In this document: in pieces, positions 6,254-12,790 of the stretch | Layout of the letters: every line of letters begins with the position of its first letter | How positions within the stretch are numbered: the stretch's first letter is position 1 | NCBI GenBank assembly: GCA_964571375.1 | Contig: CAZNBL010000022.1 | Coordinates: 1-19,432 of the forward strand | Direction: 5' to 3' | Source: JAFTYR01 sp964571375 | GTDB taxonomy: Bacteria; Pseudomonadota; Gammaproteobacteria; Burkholderiales; Burkholderiaceae_F | DNA length: 19,432 bases | Translations under genes and position numbers: made by a program | Notes under the pieces: generated by a model | What the model saw: only the letters and a program-made list of their open reading frames with translations | What the model was told of the DNA's origin: nothing | Database searches by the model: none

Positions 6254-7144
6254 ATGGCTAAATCTTCCGCCAATTTGGCACTTTCCCGCCTCTGCGTTTC
6301 TCTTTTGAATCGAACCGCAGGCTGGAGCCAGGCCTCCCGAACCAAGCTGGCAAACATTCTCGGCTTTATCGCCTGGTATGTACTCGCCAGCAGACGACAT
6401 GTCACCCTGACCAACCTTCGTCTCTGCTTCCCTGAAAAAACAGAAAAAGAGCGCGTCGATTTAGCAAAAAAGATTTTCAAAAATCTTATGCGTGCCGCGG
6501 TCGACCACAGCGTCCTTTGGAAAGGCACAAAAGAAGATGTTCTTAAGATGGTCCGCTTCGAAGGCAAAGAAACTCTCATTGAAGCGGCAAAGGACGGCGT
6601 CATTGTCGTAGCTCCGCATTTTGTCGGTCTCGATGCCGGCGGCATTGCCATCAACACATTCATGCACGGTGCTTCTCTTTATCAGAAGCAGAGCAATCCT
6701 GTCTGGGACGAATGGGCTCTTCACGGCCGCAAGCGCTTCAGCGATCCGATTCTTATTCCGAAGTCCCGCACAGCTATGCGAGAAGTCCTTGAACTGTTAA
6801 AGGAAAAGACTCCTTTCTACTATCTTCCCGACATGGACCACGGCGCACGCAACTCGGTTTTCGTCCCCTTCTTCGGAGTACCTGCCGCCACTCTGCCTAT
6901 GGTTTCCCGCCTGGCACGAGTCACTAAGTGCAAGGTAATGTGGGGCATTGCCGAGATGACCGACGACGGTTACATCATGCACCTGTCCGAGCCGCTCAAA
7001 GATTTCCCGACGCGCGATTACGTTGCCGATACGGCCAGACTGAACCGCGAACTCGAAGAGTACATCCTCAAATACCCGGATCAGTACCTCTGGACGCACC
7101 GCCGCTTCAAGACCAGACCTGAAGGCGAACCGTCCGTTTATTAA
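6254..7144 (+). CDS. lpxL: Lipid A biosynthesis acyltransferase (LpxL/HtrB family)
   Basis: A 296-residue inner-membrane acyltransferase of the LpxL/LpxM family, which transfers a secondary acyl chain from acyl-ACP to the lipid A precursor. It has one N-terminal hydrophobic segment (about residues 33-47, LANILGFIAWYVLAS). The catalytic HX4D motif is APHFVGLDAG (His122, Asp127). The conserved LPDxDxG loop reads LPDMDHG (Pro192-Gly197), and QYLWTHRRFKTRP is near the C-terminus. No strong Shine-Dalgarno precedes the ATG. It leads an operon with dapF and DUF484. Related genomes often carry two such genes side by side here; only one is present. The exact acyl position (LpxL or LpxM type) cannot be read from sequence. 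Confidence 0.88.
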   Translation: MAKSSANLALSRLCVSLLNRTAGWSQASRTKLANILGFIAWYVLASRRHVTLTNLRLCFPEKTEKERVDLAKKIFKNLMRAAVDHSVLWKGTKEDVLKMVRFEGKETLIEAAKDGVIVVAPHFVGLDAGGIAINTFMHGASLYQKQSNPVWDEWALHGRKRFSDPILIPKSRTAMREVLELLKEKTPFYYLPDMDHGARNSVFVPFFGVPAATLPMVSRLARVTKCKVMWGIAEMTDDGYIMHLSEPLKDFPTRDYVADTARLNRELEEYILKYPDQYLWTHRRFKTRPEGEPSVY

Positions 7145-7207
7145 TCAATAAAGCGCTCGGAGACGGCCGCGTTGGTTAAAATGCCTTTCGAACATTGGAG
7201 AGCAACG

Positions 7208-8059
7208 GTGAAAATTCCTTTTACTAAGATGCAGGGTGCCGGGAACGACTTCGTCGTGATCGATGCTTTCAGCAACCACATCGAACTGACAACCGCACAG
7301 ATCCGTGCACTTGCCGACAGACACTTCGGCGTAGGTGCCGATCAGGTTCTGCTCGTAGAGAAGCCTGTCACTGAAGGTGCAGACTTCAAATACCGCATTT
7401 TCAATCAGGACGGCGGCGAAGTTGAAATGTGCGGCAACGGCGCCCGTTGCTTTGCCAAATTTGTACGCGAACACGGTCTTACCGATAAGTCCCGAATCCG
7501 CGTTGAAACGATGAAAGGCATTATCGAGCCCTGCCTGCTCGATGACGGCACCGTTCAGGTCGACATGGGCACGCCGGTTTTCACACCGGGCGCACTGCCC
7601 TTTAACCCGGCCGGTCTTGCCACACGTGAAATCAACGGATTCCGCCAATGGGCGGTCGAATTCAATGGCAAGCTGCACTGGTTCTCCGTCTGCTCCATGG
7701 GCAACCCGCATGCCACACTCGTCGTCGACGACGTCGAGTCGGCACCTGTTTCCGAGCTCGGCAGCTTTATCGAAAATCATCCTGCGTTTCCTCGTCGGGT
7801 CAACGTAGGCTTTATTCAGATCATCAATCCCCGCCTCGCTAAGGTTCGTGTATGGGAGCGCGGTGCCGGCGAAACGCTCGCCTGCGGTACCGGAAACAGC
7901 GCCGCTTACTGCACCAGCGTTCAGCTTATGCTGATGGATAACAGCGCCCTCCTGAAGAATCACGGCGGAGATCTGAAGTTTGAATGGGAAGGCGAAGGCC
8001 TGCCGCTTCTGATGAGCGGTCCTGCCGAAACCGTTTTTGAAAGCGAGATCTCTATCTGA
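7208..8059 (+). CDS. dapF: Diaminopimelate epimerase
   Basis: A 283-residue cytoplasmic enzyme that interconverts LL- and meso-diaminopimelate, giving the peptidoglycan cross-linking residue and the lysine precursor. It uses two cysteines, both visible: Cys75 in EMCGNGARCFAKF and Cys226 in LACGTGNSAAYC. The N-terminus KIPFTKMQGAGNDFVVID is the standard DapF opening. I chose the GTG at 7208 because GGAG lies 7 nt upstream and the protein then begins exactly as relatives do. The open frame extends to an ATG-less start at 7172 that adds 12 unrelated residues. Its TGA overlaps the ATG of the DUF484 gene by one base, which indicates translational coupling. Confidence 0.96.
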   Translation: MKIPFTKMQGAGNDFVVIDAFSNHIELTTAQIRALADRHFGVGADQVLLVEKPVTEGADFKYRIFNQDGGEVEMCGNGARCFAKFVREHGLTDKSRIRVETMKGIIEPCLLDDGTVQVDMGTPVFTPGALPFNPAGLATREINGFRQWAVEFNGKLHWFSVCSMGNPHATLVVDDVESAPVSELGSFIENHPAFPRRVNVGFIQIINPRLAKVRVWERGAGETLACGTGNSAAYCTSVQLMLMDNSALLKNHGGDLKFEWEGEGLPLLMSGPAETVFESEISI

Positions 8060-8739
8060 TGACCAACGAAACCGTAAAACGCGAAGAAATCGAACGCTTT
8101 ATTTGCGACTACCTCTCAAATAATCCCGACTTTTTTCTGACGCATCCCGACATTCTCGAGCTGATGACCCTTCCTGAAAAACAGGAAGAATCTGCCGGAG
8201 CCGATCTGGATCTGTTTTCCGAAGCCGATTATCAGAATGAAAAGACCGAAACGGTTGCCGAAGCCAAGCACGAAGCAGCCTGCGTCATGCTCAAAGAGCA
8301 TAAGAAGATGCTCGATTTTGCATGCAAGCTCGTTCACTTTAAAGACGACGCCAGCCTGCCGAACACCGTCTTGGATCACTTTAAAGATATCTTTGAAACC
8401 GACCTCGGTACTATCCGCCTCTGGAATCTGATGCCCAACTTTGCCTTCCTGGATTTCGGCGAACGCATCGATCCCGAGGCAGAAGCCTCTATCTGTGCCA
8501 TGCCTGCCCCCTATTACGGCATGAACGAAGGCAGCATGGTTGCCGACTGGCTCCGTGTTCAGGAATCGCAGACACGAAGCGTTCTGCTCGTTCCCCTGAA
8601 AAGACCGCAGGGCGATGTATTCGGTTTTATCTGTCTGGCATCCCCCGACACCGATCACTTTGACCGGTACTCTGACGGCGATGTGATTCAGAAAACTACA
8701 GAATTAGCTCAAACTTCGCTGAGCCGATTAACCCACTAA
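8059..8739 (+). CDS. DUF484 family protein
   Basis: A 226-residue protein of the DUF484 family, an uncharacterised proteobacterial group with a GAF-like fold. The typical N-terminus is present: IERFICDYLSNNPDFFLTHPDIL, a short helical domain. A coiled-coil stretch follows (about 65-95, rich in Glu, Lys and Ala) and then a GAF-like C-terminal half with SVLLVPLKRPQGDVFGFICLAS. It starts within the dapF stop codon (ATGA-type overlap). In many gammaproteobacteria and betaproteobacteria it sits between dapF and the recombinase gene xerC; here xerC is absent and rlmI follows. The role is unknown, although the location suggests cell-wall or chromosome-segregation context. Confidence 0.88.
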   Translation: MTNETVKREEIERFICDYLSNNPDFFLTHPDILELMTLPEKQEESAGADLDLFSEADYQNEKTETVAEAKHEAACVMLKEHKKMLDFACKLVHFKDDASLPNTVLDHFKDIFETDLGTIRLWNLMPNFAFLDFGERIDPEAEASICAMPAPYYGMNEGSMVADWLRVQESQTRSVLLVPLKRPQGDVFGFICLASPDTDHFDRYSDGDVIQKTTELAQTSLSRLTH

Positions 8740-8751
8740 TAGAATATTTCC

Positions 8752-8768
8752 GCGGACCGCCGGTCCGC
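8752..8768. repeat. Compact GC-rich hairpin between DUF484 and rlmI
   Basis: GCGGACCG-C-CGGTCCGC is an 8-bp perfect inverted repeat with a one-base centre (a 3-nt loop in practice), 12 bp after the DUF484 stop and 4 bp before the GGAG of rlmI. It has no T-tract. It may be a processing or partial attenuation site, or an mRNA-stabilising hairpin. Confidence 0.4.
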
Positions 8769-8782
8769 TTATGGAGAAAGAA

Positions 8783-10003
8783 ATGACTGACAGGGCTTGC
8801 GTATTAACCTTAAAACCCGGAAAAGAAAAGGCGCTGCTGCGCCGTCATCCCTGGGTTTATGCCACCGGTGTTGCTGCTGTGCGCGGCAAACCCGAAAGCG
8901 GAGAGACCATTCGAGTTCAGGACAGCAAGGGCCGTTTCCTTGCCTGGGCTGCCTACTCCCCGGAATCCACTCTGCGTGTACGCTGCTGGTCCTTTGATGA
9001 AAACGAGAAGATCGATGCTGCCTGGTTCAAGAAGAAGATTCAGACTGCCGTTGCTTCCCGCTCCAATCTTTACAGCAGAACCAATGCCGTTCGCCTGATC
9101 TTCGGCGAAGCCGACGGCCTCCCCGGTCTGATCGTTGACCAGTATGCCGATCAGCTGGTCACACAGTTCCAGTCTGCAGGTGCCGAATACTGGCGCGATG
9201 TTATCGGCGAAGCCCTGGTCGAAGTGACCGGCATCACTCAGGTCTACGACCGCTCGGATGCTGCAACACGCGCCAGAGAAGGTCTGCCCGAACGCAAAGA
9301 GGTCCTTGAAGGCAAAGAACCTGCCGAGCAGATCGAAGTCGTCGAAAACGAAATTCAGTACGGCGTTGACGTTCGCATCGGTCATAAGACCGGCTTCTAC
9401 GTCGACCAAAGAGACAATCGTGCTCTTGCCCGCCGCCTGGCTGAAGAATTCCGCGCCAAGCACGGTCGCGGCATGCGCGCACTCAACTGCTTCTGCTACA
9501 CGGGCGGTTTCTCTCTGGCTCTTGCCAAGGGCGGTGCCGCAGAGGTCATCTCGATCGACTCTTCTGCCGAAGCTCTGGCAATGGCAAAGAGAAATGCCGA
9601 ACGCAACGGCTTTACCGAAGAACAGCTGAAGTGGCGTGAAGCCAATGTCTTCGAAGAACTCCGCCGTCTGCGCGACGCCGGCGAGAAATTCGACCTCGTA
9701 ATCCTGGATCCCCCGAAGTTCGCTTCGAGCCATCACCATGTGGACAAGGCATCCCGCGCTTATAAGGACATCAACCTGAACGGTCTGAAGATCCTGCAGC
9801 CCGAAGGCCAGTTGCTGACCTTCTCCTGCTCGGGCGCCATCGACGTCGATCTCTTCCAGAAGATTATCGCCGGTGCTGTCATCGACTCCAAGGTCGATGC
9901 CTGGATGGTCAGCCGCCTCGGTGCCGGTTCCGACCACCCGCTGATGATGACTCACCCCGAAGGGGAGTACCTTAAGGGTCTTCATTTAGTTGCCCGCCCG
10001 TAA
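8783..10003 (+). CDS. rlmI: 23S rRNA m5C1962 methyltransferase RlmI-like
   Basis: A 406-residue SAM-dependent methyltransferase with an N-terminal PUA RNA-binding domain (about 1-75, LKPGKEKALLRRHPWVYATGV), a central EEHEAD-like region, and a Rossmann methyltransferase domain. Motif I is NCFCYTGGFSLALAKGG (235-251), motif IV is LDPPKFASS (309-313), and the catalytic cysteine lies in FSCSG (Cys349). The overall pattern matches E. coli RlmI, which methylates C1962 of 23S rRNA. I chose the ATG at 8783 because GGAG lies 6 nt upstream; an ATG at 8771 sits on top of that site. The exact rRNA position is inferred from the family. A hairpin terminator follows. Confidence 0.88.
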   Translation: MTDRACVLTLKPGKEKALLRRHPWVYATGVAAVRGKPESGETIRVQDSKGRFLAWAAYSPESTLRVRCWSFDENEKIDAAWFKKKIQTAVASRSNLYSRTNAVRLIFGEADGLPGLIVDQYADQLVTQFQSAGAEYWRDVIGEALVEVTGITQVYDRSDAATRAREGLPERKEVLEGKEPAEQIEVVENEIQYGVDVRIGHKTGFYVDQRDNRALARRLAEEFRAKHGRGMRALNCFCYTGGFSLALAKGGAAEVISIDSSAEALAMAKRNAERNGFTEEQLKWREANVFEELRRLRDAGEKFDLVILDPPKFASSHHHVDKASRAYKDINLNGLKILQPEGQLLTFSCSGAIDVDLFQKIIAGAVIDSKVDAWMVSRLGAGSDHPLMMTHPEGEYLKGLHLVARP

Positions 10004-10036
10004 CGGCGGCGAACTTGCTTTTTTCGGGCAATCCCA

Positions 10037-10061
10037 GAAGTCTGCAACTATTGCAGACTTC
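10037..10061 (+). terminator. Hairpin terminator after rlmI
   Basis: GAAGTCTGCAA-CTA-TTGCAGACTTC is a perfect 11-bp stem 33 bp after the rlmI stop, followed by T-rich ACTTGTTTGTTG. The U-tract is interrupted, so termination may be partial. Its right arm also provides the -35 of the next promoter. Confidence 0.6.
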
Positions 10062-10079
10062 ACTTGTTTGTTGTATAAA
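10051..10079 (+). promoter_or_regulatory. Predicted promoter of the COG0523-dksA transcript
   Basis: -35 TTGCAG (10051-10056), a 17-nt spacer and -10 TATAAA (10074-10079) predict a start near 10086 and a leader of about 65 nt. The -35 is inside the terminator stem of rlmI. In the leader, GAAATTC-TTAT-GAATTTC (10122-10139) forms a 7-bp inverted repeat ending just before the AAGG ribosome site. Confidence 0.6.
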
Positions 10080-10121
10080 CTCGCCCCATTAAGTAGTACA
10101 GGCAATCAACGCTAACTTAAC

Positions 10122-10139
10122 GAAATTCTTATGAATTTC
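10122..10139. repeat. AT-rich inverted repeat before the COG0523 gene
   Basis: GAAATTC-TTAT-GAATTTC has 7-bp arms and a 4-nt centre, and its right arm runs into AAGGAAATACG before the ATG at 10151. As DNA it could bind a dimeric repressor. As RNA it would form a weak stem next to the ribosome site. It shares only a loose GAAAT...ATTTC outline with Zur boxes, so a zinc link is speculative. Confidence 0.35.
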
Positions 10140-10150
10140 AAGGAAATACG

Positions 10151-11311
10151 ATGGATAAACTGATTCCCGTAACCATTATTACTGGTTTCCTCGGTGCAGG
10201 TAAAACTACTCTGCTTAACCGCATCCTGACCGAAGATCACGGGGAGAAGATCGCTGTGATCGAAAACGAATTCGGTGAGGAAAGCATCGATAACGAACTG
10301 ATCGTCCGTAGCGAAGACGAAGAAATCATCACGATGAGCAACGGCTGCATCTGCTGTACGATTCGCGGTGACTTAGTCGAAAACCTGCTGACTCTGGTTA
10401 AGAAGAAGCAGGACGGTACAGCTGATTTCGAACGTATCATCATTGAAACTACCGGTGTTGCCGATCCGGGTCCGGTCGCTCAGACATTCTTCATGGACGA
10501 GCAGATCAGCCAGATGTTTATGGTTGACGGCATCATCACTGTAGTTGATGCCTTGAACGGACCGACTACGCTTAATGAACAGCCTGCTGCTCAGGCTCAG
10601 GTCGGTTTTGCCGACAGAATTTTGCTTTCCAAGGTTGATTTGGTCGAGCGCGAAGAAGTTGAAGAACTCTCTCACCGCCTGCGCCATATGAACCCGCGCG
10701 CTCCTATCTTCGAAGTGAATATGGGCAGCGTAGATATTAAACAGGTCCTCGATATTCACGGCTTCAACATGGATGCCGTGCTCGATATCGACCCGGACTT
10801 CCTTACTCCTGAGAAGGATGAGGATGAATGTTGCTGCGGTCATGATCATCATGACGGTGAATGCTGCTGCGGCCACGATCATCACGACCATCACCACCAC
10901 GACGGCGAATGCTGCTGCGGCCATGATCACCACGATCATCACCACCATGACGGTGAGTGCTGCTGCGGCCATGATCACGGCCACCACAAGCACCATCATC
11001 ACAAGAGCTACGATGATGAAATCGCTGCTTTCGTCTTTAAGTCAGACAAGCCGTTTGATCCGGCTCGCCTGGACCGCTACATGCAGTCCCTTACTCAGGT
11101 TTACGGTCCTGACATGCTGCGCTATAAAGGCGTTCTCTACATGACAGGAACGGACAGAAGAATGATTTTCCAGGGCGTCCATATGTTGATGGGTGCTGAT
11201 TTAGGAAAACCTTGGGGAGATGACCGTCCCTCAAGCAAAATCGTCTTCATCGGTCGCAAATTACCTAAAGATGCAATCATTCAGGGACTTGAAACCTGTT
11301 TGGCCGAATAA
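10151..11311 (+). CDS. COG0523 (CobW/ZNG-type) metal chaperone GTPase with Cys/His-rich insert
   Basis: A 386-residue G3E-family P-loop GTPase. Motifs are Walker A GFLGAGKTT (12-20), the metal-binding NGCICC (Cys66, Cys68, Cys69), the Walker B region IIETTGVADPGP (98-108) and the base-specifying SKVD (160-163). The CobW C-terminal domain begins around residue 288 (DDEIAAFVFKSDKPFDP). Between them, residues 226-285 hold four ECCCGHDH units with 12 Cys and 25 His. COG0523 proteins use GTP to load zinc, cobalt or other metals into client proteins; the insert suggests metal storage or sensing. An AAGG Shine-Dalgarno lies 7 nt upstream. dksA follows 29 bp later with no terminator. The metal and client are not determined by the sequence. 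Confidence 0.9.
   Translation: MDKLIPVTIITGFLGAGKTTLLNRILTEDHGEKIAVIENEFGEESIDNELIVRSEDEEIITMSNGCICCTIRGDLVENLLTLVKKKQDGTADFERIIIETTGVADPGPVAQTFFMDEQISQMFMVDGIITVVDALNGPTTLNEQPAAQAQVGFADRILLSKVDLVEREEVEELSHRLRHMNPRAPIFEVNMGSVDIKQVLDIHGFNMDAVLDIDPDFLTPEKDEDECCCGHDHHDGECCCGHDHHDHHHHDGECCCGHDHHDHHHHDGECCCGHDHGHHKHHHHKSYDDEIAAFVFKSDKPFDPARLDRYMQSLTQVYGPDMLRYKGVLYMTGTDRRMIFQGVHMLMGADLGKPWGDDRPSSKIVFIGRKLPKDAIIQGLETCLAE
10826..11005 (+). repeat. In-frame Cys-triad/His tandem repeat
   Basis: This stretch encodes four units that each begin ECCCGHDH. They are 11, 16, 16 and 17 residues long. Units 2 (10859-10906) and 3 (10907-10954) are identical in protein (ECCCGHDHHDHHHHDG) yet differ at five third-codon positions, so the peptide is kept while the DNA drifts. 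Confidence 0.95.
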
Positions 11312-11340
11312 CAACGAAACTCTGGGAATTAGATTTAATT

Positions 11341-11937
11341 ATGGCGACAAAACGCAAAACCGCTACAAACAAAGCATTGGAAGAAGCTGCTGAAATCGCA
11401 CCGCTCATTCAGGACGATCTGCCTGAAACAGCTGCTCCGATCAGCGCCAAGGATGCTAAGGAAGCTGTTAAGTTCATCATGGACACAGTTAAGAACAAGA
11501 AAGATGAAAACATCATCTTTGAAGGCGTAAAGATCCCGACTGAAGCCGAACTGCTGGCAATGCCGGAAGACGACTACATGAACGATCTTCAGATCGCCTT
11601 CTTCAAGCACCTCCTGACTGAACGCGAAAAGCAGCTCCGCAACAACGCCGAATCGACAACAGAACATCTTCGTGAAACTACGATCGTTCCCGATCCGGCC
11701 GACCGCGCCACAATTGAAGAAGAGCACGCTCTCGAGCTCAGAACCCGCGACCGCGAACGCAAGCTTCTGAAGAAGGTTCAGGAAGCACTTCGCCGCCTTG
11801 AAAAGGGTGACTACGGCTGGTGCGAAGAAACCGGCGAACCGATCGGTGTTCCGCGTCTGCTTGCCCGTCCGACAGCAACTCTGTCCCTGGAAGCTCAGCA
11901 GCGCCGCGAACTCAAGCAGAAGCTCTACGGAGACTAA
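11341..11937 (+). CDS. dksA: RNA polymerase-binding regulator DksA (reduced-cysteine type)
   Basis: A 198-residue secondary-channel factor that works with ppGpp to control rRNA, amino-acid and stress promoters. The core starts at EDDYMNDLQIAFFKHLL (about 76-92). The coiled-coil tip VPDPADRAT keeps the functional Asp118, Asp121 and Ala123, and the following EEEHALELRTRDRERKLLKKV is typical. The globular domain reads YGWCEETGEPIGVPRLLARP. Of the four zinc-finger cysteines only Cys161 remains; the others are Thr164, Ser182 and Ala185, so zinc binding in the usual way is not expected. The N-terminal extension of about 70 residues is longer than in E. coli. No clear Shine-Dalgarno is present, so it may depend on upstream translation. 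Confidence 0.95.
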   Translation: MATKRKTATNKALEEAAEIAPLIQDDLPETAAPISAKDAKEAVKFIMDTVKNKKDENIIFEGVKIPTEAELLAMPEDDYMNDLQIAFFKHLLTEREKQLRNNAESTTEHLRETTIVPDPADRATIEEEHALELRTRDRERKLLKKVQEALRRLEKGDYGWCEETGEPIGVPRLLARPTATLSLEAQQRRELKQKLYGD

Positions 11938-11980
11938 TACTCCGGGGTGTCTGGGCGCCCGAGCTTAAAGCTTCGCAACA

Positions 11981-12018
11981 ACGGCGGGAAAGATTTCATC
12001 TCCCCGCCGTGTTTTTTT
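11981..12018 (+). terminator. Intrinsic terminator after dksA
   Basis: ACGGCGGG (11981-11988) pairs with CCCGCCGT (12003-12010) across a 14-nt loop and is followed by GTTTTTTT. It lies 44 bp after the dksA stop and closes the COG0523-dksA transcript. Confidence 0.85.
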
Positions 12019-12047
12019 GCGCATTTTTTCCTAGAATCGAGTATTTC

Positions 12048-12078
12048 CGGAGCTGAAATTTTCAATCCGACAGCTCCG
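12048..12078. repeat. Inverted repeat in the slmA upstream region
   Basis: CGGAGCTG (12048-12055) and CAGCTCCG (12071-12078) are perfect 8-bp arms around 15 nt, ending 31 bp before the slmA ATG. A TAGAAT at 12032-12037 could be the -10 of slmA, which would put the repeat in its leader as a stem-loop. It could instead be an operator. Confidence 0.4.
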
Positions 12079-12109
12079 TGATATTCCGGGTGAACAAAGC
12101 TACCGCAAG

Positions 12110-12703
12110 ATGACAACAGAAGAAGTTAAAAAAACGCGCCGTAAAGGCGACAGACGTGTTGAGATCCTTAAAGCCATCGTCGCACTGCTGCAGACGAAAG
12201 GTCAGAAAAAGATCACTACAAAGATTCTTGCCGCCCATCTCGGTCTGTCCGAAGCTGCGCTCTACCGACACTTCTCGAGCAAGTCCGAGATGTACGAAGA
12301 ATTGCTCGACAATGCCGAAAGCACCCTGCTCAGCTTTATCAATCAGATCGAGTTCTCCGAAGCATCCGGGCTCGAACAGGCCGAAGCCATTGCAACATCT
12401 CTCATGATGTTGCCGAAGAACCAGCCGGGCATTGTTGTTCTGCTTGCAGGCGACTTTCTGGCAACCGAAGACGAACGACTTCAGATGCGCATCTGCACGC
12501 TTCTCGACAAGCTTCGAAGCCGTCTGAAACAGGCTCTGAGAAACGCTGCCATGCAAAAGGAAATCGCTGCGGACTACGAAATCGATATCCGCTCAGGATT
12601 ACTCTTAAGCGCAACGCTCGGCCACTGGATGTTGTACTGCCGAAGCGGCAAGATCAAACCGACAGAGGAAGTTTTTGCCGAAGTACGCCTGATTCTTCGT
12701 TAA
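12110..12703 (+). CDS. slmA: Nucleoid occlusion factor SlmA (TetR family)
   Basis: A 197-residue TetR-fold DNA-binding protein. SlmA binds sites spread over the chromosome and blocks FtsZ ring assembly over the nucleoid. The N-terminus is basic ([10 protein letters not shown]). The helix-turn-helix [21 protein letters not shown] (about 35-55) is nearly the same as in E. coli SlmA, where the region reads [20 protein letters not shown]. The following [15 protein letters not shown] also aligns. The C-terminal domain fits in length but is less similar by eye, so a related TetR regulator remains a weak alternative. Only a weak purine stretch precedes the ATG. It is flanked by terminators on both sides, which indicates a single-gene transcript. 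Confidence 0.85.
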   Translation: [197 protein letters not shown]

Positions 12704-12730
12704 ACAAAATCGGTTCCTGACAAACCGAAC

Positions 12731-12770
12731 AACAAACCCCGCCGGCACTTCACTGCCGACGGGGTTTGTT
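12731..12770. terminator. Bidirectional terminator between slmA and ctpA
   Basis: AACAAACCCCG (12731-12741) pairs with CGGGGTTTGTT (12760-12770), then a C-A mismatch, then CGGCA pairs with TGCCG, closing on a 6-nt loop. T-rich ends occur on both strands, so it can serve convergent slmA (+) and ctpA (-). Confidence 0.8.
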
Positions 12771-12790
12771 CTATCCGAAACCGATCGAAA

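Noticed and set aside
7172..7207. Longer dapF start at 7172
   Set aside because: It adds 12 unrelated residues; the GTG at 7208 has a ribosome site and gives the canonical N-terminus.
8810..9985. A 391-codon open frame on the minus strand across rlmI
   Set aside because: Antisense shadow of a GC-biased gene; the plus-strand protein has all RlmI motifs.
10122..10139. Firm Zur-box assignment
   Set aside because: Spacing and core differ from known Zur sites and the position is downstream of the predicted start; kept only as an unassigned repeat.
10373..11002. A hydrophobic Val/Ala/Met-rich minus-strand frame that looks like a membrane protein
   Set aside because: It is the reverse complement of the His/Cys repeat codons; the apparent hydrophobicity is an artefact.
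10826..11005. Regular repeats resembling a small CRISPR array
   Set aside because: The repeats are in frame, abut without unique spacers, and encode the metal-binding insert.
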